Origin: Syntrophomonadaceae bacterium
GTDB lineage: Bacteria; Bacillota; Dethiobacteria; DTU022
Length of the DNA stretch: 12,787 nucleotides
Direction of reading: 5' to 3'
NCBI GenBank assembly: GCA_007119335.1
Contig: SKPU01000079.1
Coordinates: 1 to 12,787, forward strand
Shown here: positions 1-7,980 of the stretch, piece after piece
Numbering within the stretch: position 1 is the first letter of the stretch
How the letters are laid out: every line of letters starts with the position of its first letter
Notes under the pieces: generated by a model
Database searches by the model: none
The model's input: the letters and a program-made list of their open reading frames with translations, nothing else
Told to the model about the DNA's origin: nothing
Made by a program: the position numbers and the translations under genes

Positions 1-27
1 CGGTTATATGCAAGGGAGATGGGTAAA

Positions 28-702
28 GTGAGAAGCATGTTTTTGAGGCTACTAATAGTGCTTGCTTTGACTGTCCTGTTTGCGGTTTTATCAATCGGCT
101 GTAGCCCGGATCCTGAAAATGATTTAGATCCGGATCCAGTTGATGATCCTGATCTGGTCGATCCGGATTTAGAAGATCAGCTTGAAGAGGATCCTGACCT
201 TGAGGAACCGGATTATCCGGAAGAAGTTGAAGTTGACGAGCCCCTGATCACCTCTAATTATTATTGGTCCTGGATCTATCATGGCCAGCTTCTTCTTTCA
301 ACTACAGAAATAATTGACGGCCCTCACCTTTTTGAATCTGATACAGGGTTTATTATTGAATATACAAAGGCACATGGCTTTAGTGGGGAGTTGGTCTGGT
401 TAGTAAAAGAATCCGATGTTTTTGAGCTGGAATGGATTACTCTCAATTTTGATGTCGATTATTACGATGATAACGAATTAGAATTTGAACTTCATTTTAG
501 TATTGAGATTGAAGAATTACAGCCGGAACCCGGGGATCAGGGAATCCAGAGCTTTGAACCAGGCATTGTGGAAGAACAAGATGGTTTCGAGGTTGTAATT
601 GACAAAGTTATTCTCGGTAAAGAGCAGGAAAGCAGTTTTACCACTGACCCAATTGATTATGTAGCGTTGGAAATAGAATTGAATGTTGTTGATAAACCAT
701 AA
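28..702 (+). CDS. Acidic lipoprotein of unknown function
   Basis: The protein begins with a lipoprotein signal: a short basic stretch, a hydrophobic run and a lipobox LSIGC with the acylated cysteine at residue 25. It is therefore probably anchored to the outer face of the membrane. Residues about 26-75 are a low-complexity Asp/Glu/Pro linker with repeated DPD units. The remaining 150 residues are rich in aromatic and acidic residues and look like a beta-rich folded domain that I do not recognise. I chose GTG at 28 because AAGGGAG at 12-18 lies 9 bases upstream, whereas the ATG at 19 touches it directly; ATG at 37 is also possible. The GTG overlaps a TGA in another frame (GTGA at 28-31), which would fit coupling to an upstream gene lying outside the window. 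Transketolase follows after 35 bases. The linker resembles that of the lipoprotein after transketolase. Confidence 0.8.
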   Translation: MRSMFLRLLIVLALTVLFAVLSIGCSPDPENDLDPDPVDDPDLVDPDLEDQLEEDPDLEEPDYPEEVEVDEPLITSNYYWSWIYHGQLLLSTTEIIDGPHLFESDTGFIIEYTKAHGFSGELVWLVKESDVFELEWITLNFDVDYYDDNELEFELHFSIEIEELQPEPGDQGIQSFEPGIVEEQDGFEVVIDKVILGKEQESSFTTDPIDYVALEIELNVVDKP

Positions 703-737
703 AGGTCGATGAACCTTAAAGAATGGAGTGTCTTAAC

Positions 738-2732
738 TTGAAAGCAATCGATGATGCGGCTGTAAATACAATTCGTTTTCTAGCTGTTGATGCTGTTGAA
801 AAAGCTAAATCAGGACATCCCGGTTTACCGATGGGCGGAGCAGCTATCGGTTATACCTTGTGGACCCGGTTTCTGAAGCATAGTCCTGACCACCCCAATT
901 GGCCTGACCGTGACCGTTTTGTTCTTTCAGCTGGACACGGTTCGATGCTGCTTTATGCCTTGCTCCATCTTTTTGGTTACCCGCTTTCTTTGGAGGAGAT
1001 AAAAGACTTTCGACAATGGGGCAGCAGGACGCCCGGTCACCCGGAATATGGCCATACTCCCGGGGTAGAAACTACCACTGGCCCGCTGGGTCAGGGCTTT
1101 GCCAACGCGGTAGGGATGGCTATTGCCGAGAGTCGTCTGGCCGCTGAGTTCAACCGTCCCGGTTATCCCCTGGTTGACCATCATACCTACATCTATGCCG
1201 GAGACGGTTGCATGATGGAGGGCATTACCTCAGAAGCCGCATCACTGGCCGGCCACTTAAAGCTGGGTAAGCTGATCTGTCTCTATGATGATAATCAGAT
1301 CACCATTGACGGCAGCACTGATCTTGCTTTTACTGAAGATGTGGGGAAACGTTTTGAAGCTTATGGCTGGCAGGTCCTGAGGGTAGAAGAAGGCAACCGG
1401 ATTGAGATTCTTACAGAGGCCCTTGAAGAGGCAAAACAGGAAACAGGTCGTCCCAGCATGATTATGGTGCGCACCGAAATTGGCTACGGTTCACCTAATA
1501 AGCAAGGGACTGCCGGGGTTCATGGCGCCCCACTGGGGGCAGATGAAGTATTGCAGACCAAGAAAAATCTTGGATGGCCTTTAGAGCCTACTTTCCATGT
1601 GCCTCCGGAAGTATATGAACATTTCAACGGTTATAAAGATATTCTTAACGCAAGAAAAGAAGAGTGGAGTAAACTTTTTGGCGACTACCGCAGCGAATAT
1701 CCTGAAATGGCCGAAAGATGGGAGGCCTGGTTTTCAGGACAGGTGCCCGGTGAGTTAGCTGATGATTCCCGGCTCTGGAGTTTTGATGACCAGCCGGTGG
1801 CTACTCGAGCCGCGTCAGGTGAAGTGATGCAGGTGTTAGCTGAATACCTGCCTAATATGATTGGCGGTTCAGCGGATTTAAACACTTCTACTAAAACTTA
1901 CTTAAAAGGATTTGGTGACTTTCAGGCTGCTAACCCTGCCGGAAACAACCTGCATTTTGGGGTTCGCGAACATTGCATGGGTGCTGTTCTTTCCGGAATT
2001 TTCCTGCACGGCGGATTGCGGCCCTTTGGCTCCACCTTTTTGGTTTTCTACGATTACATGAAACCTCCGGTCAGGTTAGCGGCGATGATGGGTTTATCAG
2101 TAGTCTATGTTTATACTCATGACAGTATTGCGGTAGGGGAAGACGGTCCTACCCACCAACCGGTGGAACACCTGGCTAACTTGCGTTCTGTTCCCAACCT
2201 GCATGTGCTCAGGCCGGCGGACGGAAAAGAAACCTCAGCAGCCTGGCTGCATGCTGTAAAGCGCCGTTGCGGGCCAACAGCCCTGATCCTTTCCCGCCAG
2301 AAACTACCTCAATTGCAGGGGTCGGGCAAAGCAGCGCTGCGGGGGGGTTATGTTGTAAGCCAGGAGATCGGAGAAAAAATAGATCTGGTTTTAATAGCCA
2401 GCGGTTCGGAGCTTGACCCTGCCATACAGGCCCAGCAGGAACTGCTGGACAAAGGGCATTCCGTTCGCGTGGTCAGCATGATCAGCCGGGAATTGTTTAT
2501 GGCCCAGGATGAGGCTTATCGTGAAGAGATCCTGCCTGAATCAGCTGCCCGCAGGCTTATTATAGAAGCTGCCCTGCCTATGGGCTGGGAAAGTTTTGCA
2601 GGCCCAAAAGGGGCTATCATCGGCCTCGACGACTTTGGTAATTCTGCGCCGGGTCCGCTGGTTATGGAGAAGCGGGGGATTAGCGCGGCTGTGATTATCG
2701 GCAAAGCGGAAGAGTTGCTTTATGCTAAATAA
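738..2732 (+). CDS. tkt: Transketolase
   Basis: This is a thiamine-diphosphate enzyme of the non-oxidative pentose phosphate pathway; it moves two-carbon ketol units between sugar phosphates in the cytoplasm. The full three-domain length, 664 residues, matches the family. Visible motifs are SGHPGLPMG near residue 25, the diphosphate-binding GDGCMMEG near 155 with its downstream NQ, GGSADLN near 376, FGVREH near 407 with the catalytic glutamate in REH, and [12 protein letters not shown] near 469. I prefer TTG at 738, since GGAG at 725-728 lies 9 bases upstream and the product then starts [14 protein letters not shown] as in relatives. The ATG at 723 would add five residues and has only a weak site. 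It sits between two acidic lipoprotein genes, which is an unusual setting; no functional link can be read from the sequence. Confidence 0.97.
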   Translation: MKAIDDAAVNTIRFLAVDAVEKAKSGHPGLPMGGAAIGYTLWTRFLKHSPDHPNWPDRDRFVLSAGHGSMLLYALLHLFGYPLSLEEIKDFRQWGSRTPGHPEYGHTPGVETTTGPLGQGFANAVGMAIAESRLAAEFNRPGYPLVDHHTYIYAGDGCMMEGITSEAASLAGHLKLGKLICLYDDNQITIDGSTDLAFTEDVGKRFEAYGWQVLRVEEGNRIEILTEALEEAKQETGRPSMIMVRTEIGYGSPNKQGTAGVHGAPLGADEVLQTKKNLGWPLEPTFHVPPEVYEHFNGYKDILNARKEEWSKLFGDYRSEYPEMAERWEAWFSGQVPGELADDSRLWSFDDQPVATRAASGEVMQVLAEYLPNMIGGSADLNTSTKTYLKGFGDFQAANPAGNNLHFGVREHCMGAVLSGIFLHGGLRPFGSTFLVFYDYMKPPVRLAAMMGLSVVYVYTHDSIAVGEDGPTHQPVEHLANLRSVPNLHVLRPADGKETSAAWLHAVKRRCGPTALILSRQKLPQLQGSGKAALRGGYVVSQEIGEKIDLVLIASGSELDPAIQAQQELLDKGHSVRVVSMISRELFMAQDEAYREEILPESAARRLIIEAALPMGWESFAGPKGAIIGLDDFGNSAPGPLVMEKRGISAAVIIGKAEELLYAK

Positions 2733-2783
2733 GTTGCTTCATGAACGAGCTGCTTCTATTGAATAAGCATAAATTCAGCAGGA

Positions 2784-2795
2784 TATCTATAGATA
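2784..2795. promoter_or_regulatory. 12-base perfect palindrome upstream of the carboxypeptidase gene
   Basis: TATCTATAGATA is self-complementary and lies 9 bases before the GGAGGGG ribosome binding site of the next gene. It could be an operator or a chance AT-rich palindrome. No good promoter hexamers frame it. Confidence 0.2.
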
Positions 2796-2816
2796 GATTC
2801 ATGTGGAGGGGTTTTA

Positions 2817-3713
2817 TTGCCTGAGAAAAAAACATATCAGCTGAGGTTGATTTTATTCACCACCATTATCGTAACCATGATTTATGTTGTGGTGGGCTGC
2901 TCCGAAATTATGGAAGATAGACCCGCTGAACTTGACGGGGAAGATGATGATTCTGCCGTGATCGAAGAAGAGGTTTCGGATGATCGGCCTGAAGTTGATG
3001 ATCCATTTGAGGAAGATGAAGAAGATGATCAGGAAATTGAGGACGAAGATCCGGATCGCGATCGTGCTAATGATGTAGAGCCTCCCACCGATGAACGGAG
3101 CAGTGACGATCCTGATCATGATCAGGAAGTAAAGGTGATTGCGGACGGCGATTATCTTCTGGCCCTGGTCACGAAAGATACAACCTTGAAAAGCGATTAC
3201 GTGCCTTCCAATTTAAAACTGATCCCCAGCTATATGAATCCTTCTTACGATATGCAGCTGCGCGAGGAAGCGCTTGAACACCTCAAAGAATTGTGGGATG
3301 AAGCTGATCGTGATGGGGTAAGTTTAAGTATTCGTTCCGCCTACCGAAGTTATGCAACCCAAAAGAGAATTTTTAAGGATTATGCCAGTCAGCATGGTGA
3401 AGAAGCAGCAAACCGGTTTAGCGCCCGCCCCGGACAATCTGAACACCAACTTGGCACCACCGTGGATTTCGGGGGAACTGCGGTTGACTTTTCCGATCAA
3501 TTTGGGCAAACCAAACAGAGCCGGTGGCTGGCTGATAATGCTCACAAATATGGTTTTGCCCTGAGTTATCCTGAAGGCAAAGAACATATTACCGGTTATA
3601 TTTACGAGCCCTGGCATTACCGCTATATCGGGATTGATGAAGCCGGCGAATGGAAAGAATCAGGTCTGACGCTCAAGGAATACCTTGAAAACCAGCCCCA
3701 GGAGTTTGAGTGA
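2817..3713 (+). CDS. VanY/LdcB-type D-alanyl-D-alanine carboxypeptidase lipoprotein
   Basis: This is a zinc peptidase of family M15B, predicted to trim the terminal D-alanine of peptidoglycan stem peptides outside the cell. A signal peptide with lipobox VVVGC puts the lipidated cysteine at residue 28. Residues about 29-105 are a very acidic linker. The catalytic domain covers about 110-272 and shows SAYRSYATQ (174-182), SEHQLGTTVDF (208-218) with zinc ligands His210 and Asp217, and EPWHYRYIG (264-272) with catalytic Glu264 and zinc ligand His267. All key residues are present, so it should be active; L,D versus D,D specificity cannot be read. The start is TTG at 2817, 5 bases after GGAGGGG at 2805-2811. 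It follows transketolase by 84 bases with no clear terminator between them. The linker is a likely wall-spanning spacer shared with the first lipoprotein. Confidence 0.92.
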   Translation: MPEKKTYQLRLILFTTIIVTMIYVVVGCSEIMEDRPAELDGEDDDSAVIEEEVSDDRPEVDDPFEEDEEDDQEIEDEDPDRDRANDVEPPTDERSSDDPDHDQEVKVIADGDYLLALVTKDTTLKSDYVPSNLKLIPSYMNPSYDMQLREEALEHLKELWDEADRDGVSLSIRSAYRSYATQKRIFKDYASQHGEEAANRFSARPGQSEHQLGTTVDFGGTAVDFSDQFGQTKQSRWLADNAHKYGFALSYPEGKEHITGYIYEPWHYRYIGIDEAGEWKESGLTLKEYLENQPQEFE

Positions 3714-3769
3714 ACAGACCATAGCAGTTAGAGATGCAGCCTTAAAAGATATAAACCCGTTTATACCTC

Positions 3770-3798
3770 TTGCAATATAGTTCTAGATGTCTTATTAT
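3770..3798 (+). promoter_or_regulatory. Candidate sigma-A promoter for the DUF4870 gene
   Basis: TTGCAA at 3770-3775 (4 of 6 consensus bases) and TATTAT at 3793-3798 (5 of 6) are separated by exactly 17 bases. The predicted transcript would start near 3805 and give a leader of about 97 bases before the ATG at 3902. Confidence 0.45.
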
Positions 3799-3901
3799 GG
3801 ATATACAGCTTAGCAGGTAAGTTGTTATTGCTCAAACCTTATAAGAAGATTAACCAGGCAGATTTGAAACAAATTGGAACCAGGATGGAGGAGGTTGCGT
3901 A

Positions 3902-4261
3902 ATGAGCGGTGGAGTTCAGCTTAGTCGAGACGATCAAACTTTCGGGATGTTAGCTCATCTTGCAGCTCTGGCCCAGCTGGTGCTACCAACTTTTGGAAAC
4001 GTGATCGGCCCCCTTATAATCTGGTTGATCAAAAAAGATCAATCGGCCTGGGTGGACAAACAGGGTAAAGAAGCCTTAAATTTCCAGGTCAGTATAGCTA
4101 TTTATACAATTGCTTCTATTATCCTTATCCCTCTTATTATTGGAATCATCCTTTTGGTTGGGGTAGCTATATTTTGGTTGATTATGGTGATAGTTGCTTC
4201 AATAAAAGTTAATGAAGGAGTAGATTTTCAGTATCCGCTTTGCATACGTTTAATTAAATAA
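3902..4261 (+). CDS. DUF4870-like small membrane protein
   Basis: The 119-residue protein has the layout of the DUF4870 (Tic20-like) family. An N-terminal segment (DDQTFGMLAHLAAL) leads into a first membrane helix around residues 13-43. The conserved linker KKDQSAWVDKQGKEALNFQ follows, then hydrophobic helices at about 64-101 and the typical ending in which a YPL motif precedes a short basic tail. The family is widespread in bacteria and its function is not established. ATG at 3902 is preceded by a strong GGAGGAGG at 3887-3894, 7 bases away. It appears to be its own transcription unit, with a promoter candidate upstream and a repeat-containing hairpin downstream. A 26-codon reading frame starting at TTG 3822 ends in TAATG overlapping this start, so coupling with a leader peptide is possible but unproven. 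Confidence 0.85.
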   Translation: MSGGVQLSRDDQTFGMLAHLAALAQLVLPTFGNVIGPLIIWLIKKDQSAWVDKQGKEALNFQVSIAIYTIASIILIPLIIGIILLVGVAIFWLIMVIVASIKVNEGVDFQYPLCIRLIK

Positions 4262-4289
4262 CTTGTAGTAATCAGAGAATTTTAGCTAT

Positions 4290-4343
4290 AAAAGGGATAG
4301 GGATAGGGATAGGGATAGGGATTATTACCTATTCCTTTTGTGT
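4290..4343 (+). terminator. Repeat-based hairpin, possible terminator of the DUF4870 gene
   Basis: AAAAGGGATAGG at 4290-4301 can pair with CCTATTCCTTTT at 4328-4339 over 12 base pairs with one G-U wobble, looping out the rest of the GGGATA repeat. The A-tract and U-tract ends of the stem (AAAA/UUUU) resemble an intrinsic terminator. The other GGGATAGG units could pair with the same 3' arm, so several registers are possible. Confidence 0.5.
4294..4322 (+). repeat. GGGATA hexanucleotide tandem repeat
   Basis: Four full GGGATA units are followed by a partial GGGAT. This gives five GGG runs with three-base ATA spacers, which satisfies the usual G-quadruplex pattern in both DNA and RNA of the plus strand. 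It lies 33 bases after the DUF4870 stop codon. Simple repeats of this kind can change length by slippage. Confidence 0.9.
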
Positions 4344-4435
4344 CTCTATAAAGGGGATTCAGATGGGGTTCAAATATTGAAGGAATCTAGAGCAGATGTA
4401 TGTGGCTATTTGCGAGGTCTTGGTTTGAGTGATGA

Positions 4436-4444
4436 TGGTATAAT
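4436..4444 (+). promoter_or_regulatory. Extended -10 promoter for the radical SAM gene
   Basis: A perfect TATAAT at 4439-4444 is preceded by TGG at 4436-4438, the TGn extension that compensates for a weak -35 box. No good -35 hexamer is seen at the right distance. Transcription would begin near 4451, about 32 bases before the ATG, and includes the AAAGGAG ribosome binding site at 4466-4472. Confidence 0.55.
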
Positions 4445-4482
4445 GAAAGGCCGATCAATCAGGGGAAAGGAGTGCTTTTGAA

Positions 4483-6264
4483 ATGGAGAAAATCGTTCTT
4501 ATTGAGCCGCAATCAAAAGAGGACCATGTTTACAAACATGTCCGGATGCCCCGTCTGGGCCTGCCAATCCTGGGAACGCAGCTACAGAATAACGGTTATA
4601 AAGTTAATTTTTACCTGGGAACGGGTGATGCATTGCCCTGGGATGAGATCCTTGATGCAGATCTGGTCGGGATATCAACTACAACTGCTACCTGCCGGGA
4701 AGGCTACCAGATTGCAGGTTTGTTAAGGTCTAATGATATCCCGGTAGTGATCGGTGGAATTCATGCTTCATTTTTACCGGATGAAGCTTTGCAGTTTGCT
4801 GATTATATTGTACGAGGCGAAGCGGAATACAGCTTTTTACCCCTGGTCCAGGCCATAGAAGAAGGAAGGATCCCGGAAGGCATCCCCGGGGTGTCATATT
4901 GGGCCGATGGAAAACCGGTTCACAATGATCCCCTGGAATCAAGGATAGATATGGATACGCTGCCCATTCCCGATCTCTCCCTGATTGAAAAATCTGCATC
5001 GATGCGCAGTATCCCGGTAATGGCTTCAAGGGGCTGTCCCTATAATTGTAGTTTCTGCTGTGTTACTCAAATGTTTGGCCGCCGCTATCGTTATCGCTGC
5101 ACGGAAAGCATTTTGGAAGAATTGACCCAATTTGACGGGAAACATCTATTTTTCTGCGATGATAATTTTGTCGCTAATCCTAAACATAGCAAAGAACTGT
5201 TAAGGCAAATGATCGAAAGAGATGACATTAACCTCAAAGGGTTTGGGGCCCAGGTCCGGGCTGATGCAGCATTTGATGATGAATTAATGGATTTAATGTC
5301 GAGGGCCGGGTGCAGTATTGTTTATATCGGTTTTGAGTCGATTAACCCAGAAACCCTGAAGGGCTATAATAAGCAGCAGAGCTTTGAGGATATTGAAGAG
5401 TCCATTCGCCGTTTTCACGAATATGGGATCAGGATACACGGGATGTTTGTATTTGGGGGGGAGGCAGATACTGTTGAAACAATCAGAGAGACTGCTGATT
5501 TTGCTATAAATGCCCATATCGACAGTATCCAGTTTACGATCCTTACTCCTTTTCCGGGAACTCCCTTCTATGAAAAGCTAGAAAAGGAAGGTAGGATTAT
5601 GACCTATGATTGGTCCCTCTATGAGGGACAGCATGCTGTTTTTAAGCCGGATATGATGTCACCTGAAGAGCTGCAGGTAGAAACAGTAAAAGCTCTGAAA
5701 AAGTTTTATTCACTTTCAAATATATTTAAAAATGTTCCCAGAACCGGATGGTCATCCGCTCTTCACAGGGCAATCGGTTGGGGCTTGAGCAGACACTTTG
5801 AATATCGTAACCGCGGCTATGAGCAATTCCTGAAGCGGCAGCAGTCAGTCAGTTCTAAGCCGGTGACCCTGTTAGAACGTATGCTGCAAGCTCCGGCCGG
5901 AAAGGTAAAATCAACAGATGCTTCCTTATCAGCGCTTAAAGTGTCGCTTACAGAGCAAAAGGGTATATTGTACCTGAAGTTGCGTGGATTTGCCGATAAT
6001 GTCAGTTTAAAGGAATTAAAACAGGTTCTTAAGGGGATGGTGCCCCCTTACTACAGCCAGATGGTGGTCGATACCAACGGTCTGCAATTTGCATCTGAAA
6101 AAACTGCATCCAGATTTGGATTATACTTAGAAAAACTCAGAAGCAGGGTGCGCCGTCTGCAGGTTGTCACCGCAGCAGAAAAACAGGCCCGCAGCCTGCT
6201 GAACAGAAGAGGTAAAAGCGGTTTCAAACTCCCCCACTTTGAAGTTCTGGTCCATAAACACTAA
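4483..6264 (+). CDS. B12-binding-domain radical SAM protein with a C-terminal STAS-like region
   Basis: Residues about 1-150 form a Rossmann-type cobalamin-binding domain, with the VIGGIHASF and ADYIVRGEAE signatures common to BchE-like proteins. The radical SAM domain covers about 175-400. Its cluster motif is C-x3-C-x2-C at Cys185, Cys189 and Cys192 (RGCPYNCSFC), followed by FCDDNF, GFESINP and TPFPGTPFY segments. It should bind a 4Fe-4S cluster and S-adenosylmethionine and may use cobalamin for a methylation or rearrangement; the substrate is unknown. Residues about 485-577 differ from the usual tail: an alternating hydrophobic strand GILYLKLRGFAD, then MVVDTNGLQFASEKTASRFGLYL and RRLQVVTAA, which follows the pattern of a STAS domain. 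That part is my inference from pattern only. ATG at 4483 lies 10 bases after AAAGGAG. It looks monocistronic, with its own promoter and terminator. Confidence 0.88.
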   Translation: MEKIVLIEPQSKEDHVYKHVRMPRLGLPILGTQLQNNGYKVNFYLGTGDALPWDEILDADLVGISTTTATCREGYQIAGLLRSNDIPVVIGGIHASFLPDEALQFADYIVRGEAEYSFLPLVQAIEEGRIPEGIPGVSYWADGKPVHNDPLESRIDMDTLPIPDLSLIEKSASMRSIPVMASRGCPYNCSFCCVTQMFGRRYRYRCTESILEELTQFDGKHLFFCDDNFVANPKHSKELLRQMIERDDINLKGFGAQVRADAAFDDELMDLMSRAGCSIVYIGFESINPETLKGYNKQQSFEDIEESIRRFHEYGIRIHGMFVFGGEADTVETIRETADFAINAHIDSIQFTILTPFPGTPFYEKLEKEGRIMTYDWSLYEGQHAVFKPDMMSPEELQVETVKALKKFYSLSNIFKNVPRTGWSSALHRAIGWGLSRHFEYRNRGYEQFLKRQQSVSSKPVTLLERMLQAPAGKVKSTDASLSALKVSLTEQKGILYLKLRGFADNVSLKELKQVLKGMVPPYYSQMVVDTNGLQFASEKTASRFGLYLEKLRSRVRRLQVVTAAEKQARSLLNRRGKSGFKLPHFEVLVHKH

Positions 6265-6390
6265 AGGTTCGCTCTAGCGAAGCGATTTCATTTTCTTCTG
6301 AAGCCATTGGTTTTGAAAGCGGGCATCAACATAACAGGGGTTACTACAACTCTCCTCTCTGATCAGGCGCTTTGCCCGCTGAAAGAATAT

Positions 6391-6449
6391 AAGCTGCGAA
6401 AACGGCAGGGCGCTGCCTTGAGGTTTGCGTAGCTTAATTTAGTTTTTTT
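6391..6449 (+). terminator. Intrinsic terminator of the radical SAM gene
   Basis: An outer stem pairs 6391-6403 with 6423-6435 (11 Watson-Crick pairs, one G-U, one mismatch). It encloses a small GC hairpin, GGCAG/CTGCC with loop GGCG, at 6404-6417. Seven T residues follow at 6443-6449. The opposite strand also folds but its 3' side is only moderately T-rich, so termination of the convergent minus-strand unit here is less sure. Confidence 0.75.
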
Positions 6450-6570
6450 ACCAGAAACCGAGATCGCTAATTGCATAAAAATAACCCAGGACGAAGGCAA
6501 TCAAAGATAGAATTACCAGGATGAGCAAAGATTTTCCAAGCCTTTTTTTCTTTTTTACATGACGGACCAA
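6448..6570 (-). CDS. 40-residue single-pass membrane protein
   Basis: Read on the minus strand, TTG at 6570-6568 opens a 40-codon frame ending in TAA at 6450-6448. A perfect AGGAGG at 6583-6578 lies 7 bases upstream. The product begins MVRHVKKKKRLGKS, a strongly basic head, then a single hydrophobic helix at about residues 15-34 (LLILVILSLIAFVLGYFYAI), and ends ISDLGFW. The positive-inside rule puts the N-terminus in the cytoplasm. The gene lies 60 bases behind the aminotransferase stop, in the same direction and without an obvious terminator between them, so the two are probably co-transcribed. Layout recalls other tiny Firmicutes membrane proteins with a basic head, but I cannot name a family. 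The ideal ribosome site, protein-like composition and sensible topology argue that it is real; it would be missed by tools with a length cut-off. Confidence 0.6.
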   Translation of the reverse strand: MVRHVKKKKRLGKSLLILVILSLIAFVLGYFYAISDLGFW

Positions 6571-6630
6571 ATAAATGCCTCCTGTCTCACCTTGCTGATT
6601 TTAATGTTAAAAACTATTCTCCTAATCTTC

Positions 6631-7980
6631 TTACCACCCCTTAACTTTCTTTAAAATTTCATCCGGGACTCTTCCTGCTTCAACATCACCTAAGGCCTCT
6701 TCCATAATATCTAAGGCTTTGTCAATTTGTTCCCTCGATATCATAAGTGGCGGGGCGATTCTAAGTACATTACCACTGAAGAATGTTATAAATAAGCCTT
6801 TTTCCCAGCACCGATAAGAAATCTTTGCCGTTTCCTCATTTGCTCGTTTTTTGGTTTTATGATCCTTTACCAGGTCTACTCCCAACATCAATCCTTTTCC
6901 TCTTACATCACCGATCAAAGCATGTTTTCCTTTCATTTCTTCAAAACGCTTAACCGCATAGAGTCCCAACTCTTCAGTTTTTTTAATAAGTCCTTCTTCT
7001 TCTATAACATTTATCGTAGCAAGGGATGCCGCACAACATACAGGGTTTCCTGCTGTTGAAAAGGATCCGGCAGGTGCAGCCCAGCTCTCAAGGATCTCTT
7101 TTCGTGCCACTAGGGCCGCTAAAGGCATTCCCGAGGCGATGCTTTTTCCAAGGACAACCATGTCAGGTTCCAAACCGTAATGCTCGCTCGCAAACCATTT
7201 TCCAGTCCGCCCAAAGCCACTTTGAACTTCATCCACCACTAAAAGGATTCCATTGTCTTTACATACCTTGACTAATTCTTCGATGTATTGGGCTGGTGGT
7301 TCTATTACTCCCGAATCTCCTTGAAATGGTTCTAAGAATATTGCTGCTACTTCCTCTTTCGGGACAACTGTATTAAATAATTCTTTTAGTTGTTCCATGC
7401 AAGCCATATTACATCCAGAATCAGTAGGTGCGCTGTTACATCTATAACAGTCCGGATAAGGTATGTGATATACATCAGGCAAGAAAGGTCCCAGGTTTTT
7501 TCTCATAGCTAAACTAACCGCGGATAAAGATAATGCCCCATACGTCGTTCCATGGTATGCACGATGATAAGAAATAACTTTTGTTCTTTTAGTATAGCTT
7601 CTGGCAACTTTTATAGCATTGTCATTGGCATCTCCCCCGGATAGGCTAAATGCCACCCGCTTTGGGAAATTACCAGGCGTAATACGAATCAGTTCCTCTG
7701 CCAGATTTCCCATTTGCTCAAAAACTGCATAAGCGGGATTGTAGTGAATAAACTTTTTGGTCTGATCAATAATTGCATCAATCACCTTGGGATGGCTATG
7801 CCCAATATTCGCTACACAGGCAGCTGATAAAAAATCGATTATTTCATTTCCATCATAATCTATTAATATAGCTCCCCTGGCTTCCTTAATCGCTAATGGG
7901 TGAAACGCCAATCTCGACCCCAGGGATATCAGATCATCGTCCTTTTTGATTATTTCAAGGCCTTTTACAATTTCATTCAC
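6631..7980 (-). CDS. Class III PLP aminotransferase, isoleucine 2-epimerase/GabT-like
   Basis: This 449-residue fold-type I PLP enzyme shows the class III landmarks: SLSGGDANDNAIKVAR (112-127) for phosphate binding, the YHGTTYGALSLSA segment (142-154), VVDEVQSGFGRTGKW (248-262) with Asp250 contacting the pyridine nitrogen, and LGKSIASGMPLAA (277-289) with Lys279 as the Schiff-base lysine. From memory the spacing and words such as GDAND, TYG and GPFLPDVYHIPYPD resemble Lactobacillus isoleucine 2-epimerase more closely than classical GABA transaminases, so racemisation of branched amino acids or transamination are both possible. A cysteine cluster at 178, 181, 190 and 194 is an insertion seen in some relatives. 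The start is GTG at 7980, with a purine-rich AAGGGGGAAGGG just upstream. The small membrane protein follows it. Confidence 0.9.
   Translation of the reverse strand: MNEIVKGLEIIKKDDDLISLGSRLAFHPLAIKEARGAILIDYDGNEIIDFLSAACVANIGHSHPKVIDAIIDQTKKFIHYNPAYAVFEQMGNLAEELIRITPGNFPKRVAFSLSGGDANDNAIKVARSYTKRTKVISYHRAYHGTTYGALSLSAVSLAMRKNLGPFLPDVYHIPYPDCYRCNSAPTDSGCNMACMEQLKELFNTVVPKEEVAAIFLEPFQGDSGVIEPPAQYIEELVKVCKDNGILLVVDEVQSGFGRTGKWFASEHYGLEPDMVVLGKSIASGMPLAALVARKEILESWAAPAGSFSTAGNPVCCAASLATINVIEEEGLIKKTEELGLYAVKRFEEMKGKHALIGDVRGKGLMLGVDLVKDHKTKKRANEETAKISYRCWEKGLFITFFSGNVLRIAPPLMISREQIDKALDIMEEALGDVEAGRVPDEILKKVKGW

Noticed and set aside
6268..6281. TTCGC-TCTA-GCGAA hairpin right after the radical SAM stop codon
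   Set aside because: The stem is only 5 bases and no T-run follows; the structure at 6391-6449 is a much better terminator.
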